A program made the position numbers and the translations under genes. This document shows positions 26,155-35,994 of a stretch of 64,000 nt of DNA, piece after piece (position 1 is the stretch's first letter; each line of letters opens with the position of its first letter). The notes under the pieces were generated by a model. The model was not told the origin of the DNA and did no database searches. It saw only the letters and a list, made by a program, of their open reading frames with translations. Location of the stretch: NCBI GenBank assembly GCA_046328715.1, contig JAXLWB010000032.1, positions 49,951 through 113,950 on the forward strand. Reading direction: 5' to 3'. The stretch is from JAXLWB01 sp046328715 (GTDB lineage: Bacteria; Chloroflexota; Anaerolineae; Caldilineales; Caldilineaceae).

Positions 26155-26251
26155 TGGACTCTCTCCCTTATAGTTTTTTGCTGATTTTGAACGATTGAAT
26201 TGAAGTAAAAAAATTACATCCGTCCCTTCACTGTCTCCTTACCTATCAGGG

Positions 26252-26512
26252 TTAGGGTGGGGTTCCCTGGTCATGTTCAACCCGCATCACCAGCAGCAAA
26301 GGCAACCCTAAGTCCCGCACTTTTCGGAGCAAACCATACAACGTCGCCTGGTCGATCGCTGTGCTCGTTAGAAGCGTAGTGCCGTTCTCCTCCCACTTGA
26401 TCGTCAGCCCCTCAAACCAGTCGGTCCAACGGTCAGCCAAGTATCCCTTGAGGCGAATTTCATAAATTCCAGGCTCGTTTGTCTCCGCAACCGATCTCTC
26501 TGTTTCGCTCAT
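26252..26512 (-). CDS. Small conserved protein (RWxDWFEGL type)
   Basis: An 86-residue soluble protein with EIRLKGYLADRWTDWFEGLTI at about 18-38 and LYGLLRKVRDLGLPLLLVMRVE at about 60-81. I recognise this as a type of short protein often found in Chloroflexota and cyanobacteria, but know no function. GAGGTG precedes the start. Its last codons (DQGTPP) are written by a single arm of the CCCCACCCT repeat family, so the C-terminus may be recently altered. Confidence 0.7.
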   Translation of the reverse strand: MSETERSVAETNEPGIYEIRLKGYLADRWTDWFEGLTIKWEENGTTLLTSTAIDQATLYGLLRKVRDLGLPLLLVMRVEHDQGTPP

Positions 26513-26887
26513 TTGGCACCTCGTCCATGCCCCTCCGCTGGCTGATTCTCGTCGTTGCCTTCATTGTTTGCTACGTCCAAAGGATAGCAGGCAGTGGGGT
26601 GAGGTGTCGTCACCAGATGTGGTGATTGATGTGGTGATTGCTAAAATGGGATGATGTGAGGAACTCAGATTACGCGACTATGGGAGCAACTGGGTAGGGG
26701 CATGAGGTCGGTGGCGCAACATTCTGATTATGCACCTGAATCGGCTTTCGCTACCGATCTCGTGCCCGTCTTGACAGTCGTTACTGCGGCAAGGACCGAT
26801 ACAAGGAGTAACATGTGTGAGGAATAAAAAGCCCCAGCAGGTGCTGGGACAAAGCTGCCAGGGCTAGGGTGAGTACTTGTTGGTTTG
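26513..26887. other. Intergenic region with the LuxR-gene terminator
   Basis: No gene is supported. It holds three near-tandem GTGGTGATTG units at about 26610-26640 and the terminator at 26824-26848. Confidence 0.5.
26824..26848 (-). terminator. Rho-independent terminator of the LuxR/MalT gene
   Basis: On the minus strand CCCAGCA and TGCTGGG pair across a tight loop, followed by GCTTTTT. It lies about 40 nt past the stop at 26888. Confidence 0.75.
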
Positions 26888-29683
26888 CTACAACAAACCG
26901 AGTTCTTCGGCGCGGTGGATGGCTGCGAGACGATTGTTCACGCCGAGTTTGCTGAAAATATTCTTGGTGTGGGTACGCATGGTGTTGAGCGAGACCATGA
27001 GTTTGTGGGCAATTTCGGGACCACTCAATTCAGTGCCGAGCAACTTCAGTACTTCTACTTCGCGTTCGCTCAACGGTTCGATCAGTGAGTGTGGCTGGCG
27101 CGCAGTGGGGTTCGCTGATTGGCGCGTGACCTTCGGTTGCGGAGCGCCCAATGCCGCTAACAGTTTACCGCTATAGTCTGGCATCACTCCCTCTGTAAAG
27201 GCCGTCGACAAGAGGGATACCATCGACACACCCTCATCGACAAAGATACGGACATAACCCTCTGGCTCAGCCAGTGTCAGCGAGCGTTCCAACGCACCGA
27301 GGGCGAGGGCTAGCTGCCCCTGCCCTTGATAGGCAAGCGCCTGCAACATGCCAATCTCAATCACACTGCCCATTCTACCCTCTGCTTCTGCGGCTTGTTG
27401 CAGGCGATCCAATAGGTGCAAGGCATCCCGGACAGTGCGGTCAGTCTGGTTATGCATATACTCAGCCAGTAGCAACCGGGCCAACGTGATCTGTTCAAAC
27501 TCATGGAGATAGCTCAGTTCGTCGTCAACTGTTAAGCGCTGTTCCTGTACCCAGCGTCGAGCTTCATGTAAGCGCCCCTGCGCCACCCACAGCCGAGCCT
27601 TCAAGGCCGCCAGGGGACGCACATCGGGTAGAGGCGTCCGGCGGTAATAGCCGGCTGCCAGATCGAGCTGCTCCAGCGCACCCTCCAGGTCGCCCGCGCT
27701 TTGCTGGAGGCGCGCCTGGGCGCGGCAGTGGCGGTAACGCCAATCGGGTAACGCAGCTTGTTCGCCCAATTCCTCGCTACGCCGCAGATGATGGCGGGCA
27801 GATTCCAGATCCCCTTGCTCCCGATATAGCTCACTTAATCCCAGATAGAGATCGGCTGTGCCGCGCAGCAGCGGTTCACCCTGCGCCAGGGCAAGTTGCA
27901 ACGACTGACGGTTAATCTGGATCGCCTCGCGCAGACGACCCTGTACCGTTCGGATCTCTACCAGACCCATAGTAACACTGAGGGCGAAATGAAGATTGCC
28001 AGCTTGCTGAAACCCAGCCATCGCCTCGGCCAGCGTACGAAAGGCCGCCTCCAAATCGCCGCTCGCCCATTGTGCCAACCCCAGAAGCGCAGCCGCCGGT
28101 CCACGCCGGAGATAAGCATCCGCCGGTAACAAATCAAGCGCCTGTTGCCCATACTTGATAGAGCCTGGGAGATCGCCAGCCGCTTGGGAGCGATAGGCAC
28201 GGGCGGTAGCAATGGACATAGGAAGATTGCGAAACTGTTCCTCGTCTACAACGACCATTTCGGTCGCTGGGGCATCCAATCGTTGAGGGTCCGCAGCCAA
28301 CGTTGCCAGCCAGCGTTCGGCATCGCGCAGACGAGCTTCGGCGGCCTCTAGTTCCCCGCCATTGAGCAACGCCCAGGCATAGGCAACACTGAGTGCAGGT
28401 CTGGCGCGCACCAATACATCGGGGAGCGCACGTGCCCAACTCAGCCAAGTGGCGGCCTGGAAACTACCATCCATCGCAGGCCAGCTCAATTCAACCAACC
28501 CGGCGGCGCGCACAAAATCCCTGGCAACCAGCGCATGGCGAATCGCATCGGCAGGCAAACCATTCGCTGCATACCACGCGCTGGCTCGCTGATGCAGAAT
28601 CGGAACGAGCGCAGGCTGTTCCTGTTGCGCATGCGTGGCGAGGACGGCGGCAAAGAGATGATGATAGCGAAACCAGTGGCGTTGATCATCAAGCGGCACG
28701 ACAAAGAGGTTTTCACGCTCCAGAATCTCCAAAAGCGCCATGCCATCTTTCTGACCGGTAACAGCATCACAGAGCGGACCACTCAAGCGTTCGAGAATGG
28801 ACGTTTGCAGCAAGAAGCTGCGCACCGGTTCGGGCTGATATTGAAGCACCTCTTCAACGAGATAGTCCACGATGTAGCGGTTATCACCGGCGAATGCCTT
28901 TACAAAGTGCGTTATGTCAGATGTTCCCCGAACGCGCCCGCGCAGGGAAAGGGCTGCCAGTTGAAGGCCAGCAATCCAGCCCTCGGTGCGCGTCTCCAGG
29001 ATGGCAACTTCCTCGGGCGAGAGGTCAAGCGTCATCACCTGGTGAAGAAAATCGGCGGCTTCGGCGGGCGTAAAACGCAAGTCGGCGGCACGCAGTTCAA
29101 TCATTTGGTCGCGGGCACGGTAGCGAGCCAGCGGCAATTGAGGATCCTCACGCGTGGTAATCACTAGGTGCATCTGCGGCGGCAGGTGATCGAGAAAGAA
29201 GGTGAGTGCCTCGTCAACCGGCTTAGCATCCACCCTATGATAATCATCTAGGACAAGGATAAAAGGCTCAGCCACCGCTGCGATCTCATTGATCAGTGTA
29301 GTCAAAAGTAGCGTGGGTGCAGGAGGCTGGGGCGATTGCAGTGCGTTGAGGATTCCCACACCAAGCTTTGGTGTAGCGGCTGCGACTTCGCCCAGAGGAA
29401 GTGTCTGTAGGGCAGCTATCAAATAGGTCAAAAAGCGGCTCAGCTCACTCTCCTCTGCATCGAGCGAAAGCCAGGCAACCGGGCAGGTACAACTCTTCAG
29501 CCAGGCGCTGACTAATGTACTTTTGCCAAAGCCAGCCGGGGCAGAGATGAGGGTCAATTTACGCCCAAACCCCTGCTGCTGGCGCAGTCCGCGGCTCAAT
29601 TGTTCGCTCAGACGGGGACGGATAACCAAATCGGGACGCGGCGGGGGGATATAGAGTTTGGTGGCTAAAATGGGCATCGACAT
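26888..29683 (-). CDS. MalT-like LuxR family regulator (STAND ATPase)
   Basis: A 931-residue ATP-dependent activator of the MalT/LAL type. It opens MSMPILATKLYIPPPRPDLVIRPRL, the usual start of these proteins in Chloroflexota. Walker A is SAPAGFGKSTLVSAWL (about 48-63) and Walker B is FILVLDDYHRVD (about 141-152). The long middle is helical TPR-like repeats (DLESARHHLRRSEELGEQA, DLEGALEQLDLAAGYYRR). The C-terminal LuxR helix-turn-helix is LSEREVEVLKLLGTELSGPE, then KLMVSLNTMRTHTKNIFSKLGVNNR. A ligand would trigger ATP-driven multimerisation and DNA binding. The lipoprotein gene upstream ends 23 nt before its start, so the two are probably co-transcribed. No clear Shine-Dalgarno is visible. 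Confidence 0.92.
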   Translation of the reverse strand: MSMPILATKLYIPPPRPDLVIRPRLSEQLSRGLRQQQGFGRKLTLISAPAGFGKSTLVSAWLKSCTCPVAWLSLDAEESELSRFLTYLIAALQTLPLGEVAAATPKLGVGILNALQSPQPPAPTLLLTTLINEIAAVAEPFILVLDDYHRVDAKPVDEALTFFLDHLPPQMHLVITTREDPQLPLARYRARDQMIELRAADLRFTPAEAADFLHQVMTLDLSPEEVAILETRTEGWIAGLQLAALSLRGRVRGTSDITHFVKAFAGDNRYIVDYLVEEVLQYQPEPVRSFLLQTSILERLSGPLCDAVTGQKDGMALLEILERENLFVVPLDDQRHWFRYHHLFAAVLATHAQQEQPALVPILHQRASAWYAANGLPADAIRHALVARDFVRAAGLVELSWPAMDGSFQAATWLSWARALPDVLVRARPALSVAYAWALLNGGELEAAEARLRDAERWLATLAADPQRLDAPATEMVVVDEEQFRNLPMSIATARAYRSQAAGDLPGSIKYGQQALDLLPADAYLRRGPAAALLGLAQWASGDLEAAFRTLAEAMAGFQQAGNLHFALSVTMGLVEIRTVQGRLREAIQINRQSLQLALAQGEPLLRGTADLYLGLSELYREQGDLESARHHLRRSEELGEQAALPDWRYRHCRAQARLQQSAGDLEGALEQLDLAAGYYRRTPLPDVRPLAALKARLWVAQGRLHEARRWVQEQRLTVDDELSYLHEFEQITLARLLLAEYMHNQTDRTVRDALHLLDRLQQAAEAEGRMGSVIEIGMLQALAYQGQGQLALALGALERSLTLAEPEGYVRIFVDEGVSMVSLLSTAFTEGVMPDYSGKLLAALGAPQPKVTRQSANPTARQPHSLIEPLSEREVEVLKLLGTELSGPEIAHKLMVSLNTMRTHTKNIFSKLGVNNRLAAIHRAEELGLL

Positions 29684-29706
29684 GATGGATCATCGCTGAA
29701 GAGCGC

Positions 29707-30474
29707 TTATTGGCTTGTCATGCTCTCGAACTCTTCCAACGTCGTTGGCTGCGCCACACCCGTTGCGCTGGTACCAGCCAGCGGCGAGGTAGCGCTGCTG
29801 ATCTTCCAAGTTTCGCCATAACGGAGTAAAGTAAAACCAAGCAGATACTCTTTCTCTTCAAAGGAGAAAAGGACGACCCGTTCGGTCATTTCATCGGCAC
29901 CATAGATGCGGGCAATTTTGGCGGCGTTTTCCAGGTATTTGGACTCCTGCATGATCGCCTTGTTGGGCAGATCGATTCTCTCCACCTGGATGGCTGCTAA
30001 CCGGCTGGGGTCTACATCGTGTTGAAACTGAGCAACCCGTTCTGCACCCATCTGGATGATTGGCGAGCCTTTATCAACCGCTTCTTGGGAAAGCAGGCTA
30101 TAGCTGAACATTTTGACTTGATTGAGGATCTGCGACGATAACTGTATCTTGTTGAGTTCAACGTAAAAGGGATCAGCGGTCGGGGCGAGCGATTGTGTCG
30201 GCAAGAAGGCTTGCAGGCGGTCAATGGACGCGGCAAAGTCAAAGCGTTCACTCATCTCCTCAACGGCAGACGCTTGCAGAAGCTTGGTAGGATCGGCTTG
30301 GGACAGGGCAGCAAAGTAGGCCGTAACTGCCTCGTCTGGGGTGCTGTAGAGTTCATCTGTGGCCTGTGTTGGGGTTGGGGTCATTGGCACGATGAGATGG
30401 AACTGGGCTCCTGTACAACCCGCCAGCAGCCAGATCAGGAGTAGTAAGAGAATCGGAATTTGTTTTTTAGGCAT
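29707..30474 (-). CDS. Lipoprotein of unknown function
   Basis: A 255-residue exported lipoprotein with the signal MPKKQIPILLLLLIWLLAGC and lipobox LAGC (Cys20). A Pro/Thr linker (MTPTPTQATDE) leads to a domain of about 200 residues (TPDEAVTAYFAALSQADPTKLLQAS, later EEKEYLLGFTLLRYGETWKISSA) that resembles NTF2/DUF4878-type folds found in lipoproteins. AAAGGTGATG precedes the start. Its stop is 23 nt from the MalT-like gene, so it may feed that regulator or simply share its transcript. Confidence 0.78.
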   Translation of the reverse strand: MPKKQIPILLLLLIWLLAGCTGAQFHLIVPMTPTPTQATDELYSTPDEAVTAYFAALSQADPTKLLQASAVEEMSERFDFAASIDRLQAFLPTQSLAPTADPFYVELNKIQLSSQILNQVKMFSYSLLSQEAVDKGSPIIQMGAERVAQFQHDVDPSRLAAIQVERIDLPNKAIMQESKYLENAAKIARIYGADEMTERVVLFSFEEKEYLLGFTLLRYGETWKISSATSPLAGTSATGVAQPTTLEEFESMTSQ

Positions 30475-30824
30475 AGGTCATCACCTTTGTAATACAGCGC
30501 ACAAGAAAATATCTTGTGCTACAGCGTCTTGCGTAAGTCCTATACAGATTGTGTACGTTCTGTATGAAGTAGACACGAGTATAACAAAAGGGGCGAGTGA
30601 TGTACACTCGCCCCACTCGACAAGCTGCCGACTGTTTTCAAACAACCTCACTCTCGCTACACGATCTGCAAAAAACGCTCGCCAAGTGGATAGGAGAGAA
30701 GCCGCTAAGGTGGTCAGCGGCGTTTGCGTCAAAGGGATGATATTTTGACAAAGAGCAGCCACGCTGCTGCGCAGGCTGCGATTGCGAAAGTCATCTCATC
30801 CAACAGAACGAAAAGGAGCCACCT
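30475..30824. other. Divergent intergenic region
   Basis: No gene is supported. It must hold the promoters of the lipoprotein gene (minus) and the URO-D-family gene (plus). I see no convincing consensus boxes or hairpin beyond short GCAGCCACGCTGCTGC-type symmetry at about 30757. Confidence 0.4.
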
Positions 30825-31886
30825 ATGTCAAAGCTAACCTCACGGGAACGGGTGCGACGCGCAGTGCGCCGGGAAGCGACCGATTGTGTAGCAGCGATGC
30901 CCTACATGTATGACATCGCCGCTGTGACAGCGGGTGTACCCCTCAAACAATTCTACACCGATCCACAAGCTATGGTCCGAGCGCAACTGACGCTGCACGA
31001 GCAGGTCGGGCAGGATGTGATTGCAATTGGCTCAGATAATTTCTATATTGCCGAGGGCTTTGGCTGCCAAACCACGCGCAGCAATGAGGAGCTACCCGCC
31101 CTGGTCAAGCCGCCGTTGACAAAGATGGCCGATGTATTCGATTTGACCGTGCCCGATCCTTACACGCAAGGACGCATGCCGGTGATGTTAGAGGCGCTGC
31201 GCCTGGCCAGAAAAGCAGTTGGCGAAGAAGTTGCGCTACGTTCACCAGGAACAGGACCCTTTGCCCTCGCCTCCTATTTCATCGGTACGCAGCAATGGTT
31301 GCTGGAGGTAGCCCAGGTCGAAGCCGAGATGGACGAAGCCAACGAAGCGGCGGTTCACCACGCATTGGATTTGGCTAGTGAGGCACTCATTCGTTTTGGC
31401 AAGGCGTGCTGGGATGCAGGTGCTGATATTCTCCATTGTGGCGACTCGTTGGCATCCTGTAATGTGATCTCGCCGCAAACCTTTGAACGCTTTTCGTTCC
31501 CTTACTTGCAGAAAATCTTCCGCGCCTGGCATGACTACGGTGTCACCTGTGCCTTGCTCCATATTTGTGGCAATAGCACCAAAGTGCTTGATCTCTATGC
31601 CGCCACAGGTGCCGATCTGGTGGAAATCGATCATGCAGTAGACATGAGCGTGGCCAAACAGCGCATTGGACAGCAGGTGGCACTTGCTGGCAATGTCGAT
31701 ACCGTAACCGAATTGCTCCAGGGTACGCCAAGCACTGTAGGCGCTTCAGCCCAACGTTGCATCGATCAGGCCGGCAGCGGGGGTGGTTTCTTGCTGGGTT
31801 CAGGTTGTATTGTGCCACGCTACACTCCTATCGAGAACGTGCAGGAGATGGTACGCGTGGCACACAGTCAGCCGTATCCAGGGTAA
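30825..31886 (+). CDS. Uroporphyrinogen decarboxylase-family methyltransferase (MtaA/CmuA-like)
   Basis: A 353-residue TIM-barrel protein of the URO-D superfamily. It opens MSKLTSRERVRRAVRREATD, the typical start of the corrinoid-linked branch. The zinc-site pattern is visible as LLHICGNSTKVLD near 244-256, with LLGSGCIVPRYTP near the C-terminus. These are the His/Cys...Cys ligands of MtaA-type corrinoid:thiol methyltransferases, and true heme-pathway HemE lacks them. It would move methyl groups to or from a cobalamin-protein. No corrinoid protein or partner methylase is adjacent, but cobalamin genes lie 12 kb away. AAGGAG precedes the start. Confidence 0.82.
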   Translation: MSKLTSRERVRRAVRREATDCVAAMPYMYDIAAVTAGVPLKQFYTDPQAMVRAQLTLHEQVGQDVIAIGSDNFYIAEGFGCQTTRSNEELPALVKPPLTKMADVFDLTVPDPYTQGRMPVMLEALRLARKAVGEEVALRSPGTGPFALASYFIGTQQWLLEVAQVEAEMDEANEAAVHHALDLASEALIRFGKACWDAGADILHCGDSLASCNVISPQTFERFSFPYLQKIFRAWHDYGVTCALLHICGNSTKVLDLYAATGADLVEIDHAVDMSVAKQRIGQQVALAGNVDTVTELLQGTPSTVGASAQRCIDQAGSGGGFLLGSGCIVPRYTPIENVQEMVRVAHSQPYPG

Positions 31887-31971
31887 AACGATTGCCGAAG
31901 CATTTACGCAATCAGGATCAGGGGATTTCTCATGATCAATACACTGTTAACGAAGTTCATTGGTATGCATC

Positions 31972-32024
31972 GTAGGGGCATCCGCTTGCCGGTGCCCTGG
32001 GCGACCGCAAGGGTACGCCCCTAC
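31972..32024. repeat. GTAGGGGC element, copy 1
   Basis: A 53-nt element that begins GTAGGGGC and ends GCCCCTAC. It is nearly identical, in opposite orientation, to 35651-35704, and the two bracket the secreted zincin gene. Confidence 0.8.
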
Positions 32025-32071
32025 CGCACATCGAAAGACTTACATTAAATTGCAACCAATATCCTTTCCCC

Positions 32072-35000
32072 TTACTCAATCGCCACAAAGTACCCAGGTG
32101 ACTCTTCCGCATCGACGTTGGCGACGACGATGAAGTAGCGTTTGGTGTCGGTGATGTTGGTCAATTGGCGGGTGCCCTCATTGATAACCCCAGGCAGTGC
32201 GGCGTTGGCGCAGGAGGGTTCGTCTTCGACGTAGATTTTGACCTTCAGCTTCTTGCCGGCGACGGTATTACACACCTCTTTGGCCACTTGATCCTGAATG
32301 CCTGCGCAGCCTTCATACTCGGTCGTCACCAGCGCTGCGCTGCGACTGCCGAAATCGATCTCGATCACCTTGGCAGTGAGAGGAGGAAGGCGGTCGTAAA
32401 CATCGGCGGTTTCAAAGGGGTAGAACTGTTCACTAATCGGGAACTTCACGGGTTGACCCGACTGTAGCGCCGTTTCGCTCAATTTGCAGAGTTCGCCCGA
32501 GCCTTCACCGACATCATAGGTATTCTCGATCGATTGGTGTTTGACCCATTCCCAATAGAAGGTACTGAGCGACTTTCCATAGAAGAAGTTGAGGGCAAGG
32601 TCGACATCGTCCTGGTGGGCACCGCCGATCCTGAGGATATGGTTGAGATATTCCAACCCCAGGTTCTGACTGGCACCGACATAGACCCAGAAATCCTGCG
32701 CCAAATACTCCTCGACATTTTTGTCGCCAGCTTTACCAGCAGTCAATGCTTTATCCACTTTCTGCAAGTTATCTACGCCAAAATAAGGTGTACGTTTCAT
32801 AGTGCTTTCGGGATAGGATTTCTCGGAAGCTGCCGCCATGCCTTCGATGATCCAATCCTGTTGGATGCCCGCCTCACGATGGCGCATCGCAGTACGGTTC
32901 GTGAATTCAAAGGCATGGAAAAGCTCATGAATCAGTGTATCTTTTTCACCTTGATCGATCACTTCTCCAGGTCGCCAGCAGAGCGCTAACATGCCACTTT
33001 CCGGGCTGTAAAAGCCGACCGCATTACGACAACGACGATCAGACTTGGAAATAATATAGACCGCATAGTCCGAGCGCTGCTGGTTGATCGAAGCAGATTC
33101 CGAAACGATGAACTGCCCCGTGGTATCCTGCAGCCGAATGGTACCAGGATAATCGAAGAAGCTTGTCATGCGCAGGTAGATTTCGGTGACCATGTTGGCG
33201 ACAATCGCCTCTTGTGTATTCGTACAGTCACTCGGGTTCGCAAAGGTCTCGGTCAGACACCAGGCATTAAAAAATTGAGTTGTCGTCTGATTGGTATTGG
33301 CGGCCTGGAGAGTGAGAGTGCTCTGTGCCGAATTGAGCGTCGTATCAAAGTCTGCATGATTGATAAGCACGAGCGTGGTTCCACTGCGGCTCAGATAGGG
33401 CAACCGTGCCAGAAAGAGCTTACTTGCTGCATCATAGGCGCCGGGCAGATAGCCCCAATCTTCGTCCTCAATCTCACCATCTAATACGCTGCTGCCAACC
33501 AGAGTATGTAAGAGGACAAGGTGATTGGGGTCGGCCCCGTCAGGTACGGGGACAGCGACCACAAACGGGCTTTCGATAGCGGCTAATTGGTTGCGATTGG
33601 CGACAAGCTGAACATAGTCACTGCGCACGACGGACCCGGTCGGCAACGTGATAGCAGGGGCCGAAGTGATGGTCAGAGAAAGGGTCAACGTCTCGCTGAT
33701 AGCGCCAGCTACAGCACCTACTTTGATGCCGGTCGGGCTCGTAATCACACAACCAGGTGACAGGCTGCTCACAAAGGGCGTGGCGACGACCTGGGCAACG
33801 ATTGCATGGGTATCGCTGCCGGTCAATTGCCGGGAGACCAAGGGTAGATAGATACGTTGCTCGCTGCCAGTACAAGAGGCGCTACTGACCGGTGGAGTCG
33901 CGGTTGGGGTGGGTGAAGGCGAAACAGTTGGGGTTGGGCCGAGGGTGGCGTTGGGATCGGCGGCAAAGAGTGCACTCTTCGAGTAGGCGGCCAAGTTGCC
34001 ACGCCCACCATTGGCCGCTTGATCACCAATTACGACGCTGTCACCGCTGCCAATAAGGGGGAAGCCAAATCGACTACTGCTAACGCTAGTCGTCGTAAAA
34101 CTATAGACTGGTGTCCAGGCAAGCGCAGAGCGAGGAAGCGCCTGACGACTCAAAAGCATGGTAGCTGGGTTACGGAAGAAATAGACTTTGCCAAAGCCCT
34201 GTTTTTCTGCGCTGACAAAAATTCCATCATCCACGGCGTAGAGCCCCCAACTAAAGCGATCATTCGCCACACCATCGTCGGGGCTCAGTTCAGCGACTTC
34301 GCCCCAAGGCCCCGGTTGGCCATAGACGCTGGGTATACCGCCACCCCGCTGATAGACGAAGACCTTGCCCGCACTGACCTCATTTGTGGTTCCACTCGTC
34401 TCACCGACAAAGAGTAAGTCACCGTTGAGCGCCAGGCTAGAGCCGTAGCCGTTGCCAAAGTAGTGGGTCGTCAAGTCGAGATCACCCGTAAAAAGTTTTG
34501 CCTCGCGCAGCCACTGGCCATTTTCCTGCCGAAAGATGTAGACCGCACCGGAGAAATTGCTGGGAGGGGCTGGCGAACCGGCTGGTAGATCTTCGGCCCG
34601 TACACTTTCTTTGGGCGCGCTGACAACCAACTGATTGCCGTCGAAGGCAATACTCTCACCGAAACCAGCGACACGGATGCTCGGTGTAACCGTATAGCTC
34701 GCATTGATCGTCTGCGTCTTGCCCCATTGATTGGCACCGCCTGCGTTGCGCTGATAGAGCAGTACCTCTCCCAGCCCCAAAGCAGCACCTACGGCAATCG
34801 TGTCGCCATGCATGGCCAGCGAACGGCCAAAGTAGGTGAGGGTGCGGTTATCACCACGGACCAGTTTTTTCACTTCGCCCCAATTGTTGGCCCCTCCTTG
34901 ATTGCGCTCAAACAGGTAGACGGCCCCTCCCGACAAGTCGGCACCGTAGGCACCCACGGCAATGGTGTCTCCATGCACATCCACGGCCCAGCCAAAGGAT

Positions 35001-35464
35001 TCGTGGTCGCTGCTATCACTGCCCGTGATCGATTTGAGCAGGGTAAAGTCAGTCGCACTGCTGCCATTGCGGACAAAAATGTAGGCAAGCCCCTGCTGCT
35101 CTTGATTGTTCACCTTGCTCCACGGCGCGCCGACGACCAAAATGTTGCCATCCAGCGCCATTGAATTGCCGTAGTTATCGGTGTGGAAGACCGTATCAGG
35201 AATGGGAAGGTTGATCGGAAGCGGTATTCCAGCCGAAGCATTGCCGGGCGAGGAAAGCGAGAGTAAGGTGATCAGCATCAGGCTGGCGATTAGGGCAAGC
35301 CAGGCTGAACGAAAGGGGTGAATCGCGGCCAGCACAGTCGATCTATCTCGTTGACCAGGGACTGGTTCGGCCATTACTTGCGCCAGGGGCAATTTCGACG
35401 CTGGCTGATATAGGCTTGGCGCCCGAGCCATCATACACGCAACATAACGAACTTTCGCACTCAT
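32072..35464 (-). CDS. Secreted FG-GAP propeller protein with a zincin domain
   Basis: About 1130 residues. The start at 35464 (MSAKVRYVACMMARAP) has AAGGAG about 8 nt upstream; the frame to 35509 lacks one. A long N-terminal basic region precedes the membrane/signal segment (AWLALIASLMLITLLSL, cleavage after NASA at about 75). FG-GAP-like propeller blades follow (YGNSMALDGNILVVGAPW, FGWAVDVHGDTIAVGAYGAD, FGRSLAMHGDTIAVGAA, SGAVYIFRQENG). A Pro/Thr-rich linker ends IYLPLVSRQ. The C-terminal third has His846-Glu-Leu-Phe-His850 (DTLIHELFHAFEF) and Glu874 (WIIEGMAAAS), a gluzincin-type metal site. It is probably a secreted metalloprotease. The downstream part (about 1030-1125) looks like a PPC-type beta domain (YFIVVANVDAEESPGYFV). 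Confidence 0.78.
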   Translation of the reverse strand: MSAKVRYVACMMARAPSLYQPASKLPLAQVMAEPVPGQRDRSTVLAAIHPFRSAWLALIASLMLITLLSLSSPGNASAGIPLPINLPIPDTVFHTDNYGNSMALDGNILVVGAPWSKVNNQEQQGLAYIFVRNGSSATDFTLLKSITGSDSSDHESFGWAVDVHGDTIAVGAYGADLSGGAVYLFERNQGGANNWGEVKKLVRGDNRTLTYFGRSLAMHGDTIAVGAALGLGEVLLYQRNAGGANQWGKTQTINASYTVTPSIRVAGFGESIAFDGNQLVVSAPKESVRAEDLPAGSPAPPSNFSGAVYIFRQENGQWLREAKLFTGDLDLTTHYFGNGYGSSLALNGDLLFVGETSGTTNEVSAGKVFVYQRGGGIPSVYGQPGPWGEVAELSPDDGVANDRFSWGLYAVDDGIFVSAEKQGFGKVYFFRNPATMLLSRQALPRSALAWTPVYSFTTTSVSSSRFGFPLIGSGDSVVIGDQAANGGRGNLAAYSKSALFAADPNATLGPTPTVSPSPTPTATPPVSSASCTGSEQRIYLPLVSRQLTGSDTHAIVAQVVATPFVSSLSPGCVITSPTGIKVGAVAGAISETLTLSLTITSAPAITLPTGSVVRSDYVQLVANRNQLAAIESPFVVAVPVPDGADPNHLVLLHTLVGSSVLDGEIEDEDWGYLPGAYDAASKLFLARLPYLSRSGTTLVLINHADFDTTLNSAQSTLTLQAANTNQTTTQFFNAWCLTETFANPSDCTNTQEAIVANMVTEIYLRMTSFFDYPGTIRLQDTTGQFIVSESASINQQRSDYAVYIISKSDRRCRNAVGFYSPESGMLALCWRPGEVIDQGEKDTLIHELFHAFEFTNRTAMRHREAGIQQDWIIEGMAAASEKSYPESTMKRTPYFGVDNLQKVDKALTAGKAGDKNVEEYLAQDFWVYVGASQNLGLEYLNHILRIGGAHQDDVDLALNFFYGKSLSTFYWEWVKHQSIENTYDVGEGSGELCKLSETALQSGQPVKFPISEQFYPFETADVYDRLPPLTAKVIEIDFGSRSAALVTTEYEGCAGIQDQVAKEVCNTVAGKKLKVKIYVEDEPSCANAALPGVINEGTRQLTNITDTKRYFIVVANVDAEESPGYFVAIE

Positions 35465-35650
35465 TGTGGTTCTCTCCTTGTCGATCCATTCAATCCGATT
35501 CAACGTCACGTCCTTTGAATCAGATTGCCTTATGCCATCAGGATAAAGGCTGAAGATAGCGTAGCGGTTGTCTGTCGTTATCTCAATAGAAAAACTCTCA
35601 GAATTGATGGAGAAAGTCTCATAGACAACGCAAATAGGAGTAACACATTG

Positions 35651-35704
35651 GTAGGGGCGTACCCTTGCGGTCGCCCAAGGGTACCGGCAAGCGGATGCCC
35701 CTAC
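35651..35704. repeat. GTAGGGGC element, copy 2
   Basis: A 54-nt element with GTAGGGGC/GCCCCTAC ends. It is the reverse complement of the copy at 31972-32024, with one inserted base and one or two changes. Confidence 0.8.
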
Positions 35705-35899
35705 AAAGTGCCATGTTTACCTGCGTTGCCTATCGGAAGCAGTCTGAAAGCACACCAGACAGGTGCCCGCTAGGCCGCAGGCGCAAGGGTCTATCAAAAC
35801 ATCTGTGAATCTGAGTGAGGAACCGACGCAAGAGAAGAGAAGGCAGATCTTTTGCAGAGATACGGCCGAACGCTAGGTTGAACTGCCGTATTTCCTAGG

Positions 35900-35950
35900 A
35901 AGAGCGAAGCGTGATGCGTGAGTTTTTGCTCGTAATTCACGCATCGCTCT
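35900..35950. repeat. Hairpin GATGCGTGA/TCACGCATC
   Basis: GATGCGTGA (35913-35921) pairs with TCACGCATC (35937-35945), and outer AGAGCG/CGCTCT pair with an internal AAGCGT bulge. It lies downstream of the second WWRW small gene (minus strand) and could end its transcript. Confidence 0.6.
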
Positions 35951-35994
35951 TTACGGATTATCAAATTTCGTATGAAGAATCAACCCAGACATCA

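Larger units (their letters stand above)
35510..35994. other. Intergenic region with two palindromic elements
   Basis: No gene is supported. It contains the GTAGGGGC element at 35651-35704 and a hairpin at 35900-35950. The promoter of the zincin gene must also lie here but was not identified. Confidence 0.5.

Noticed and set aside
30825..31886. Call as heme-pathway HemE
   Set aside because: LLHICGN and GSGC motifs match the corrinoid methyltransferase branch of the URO-D family, not HemE.
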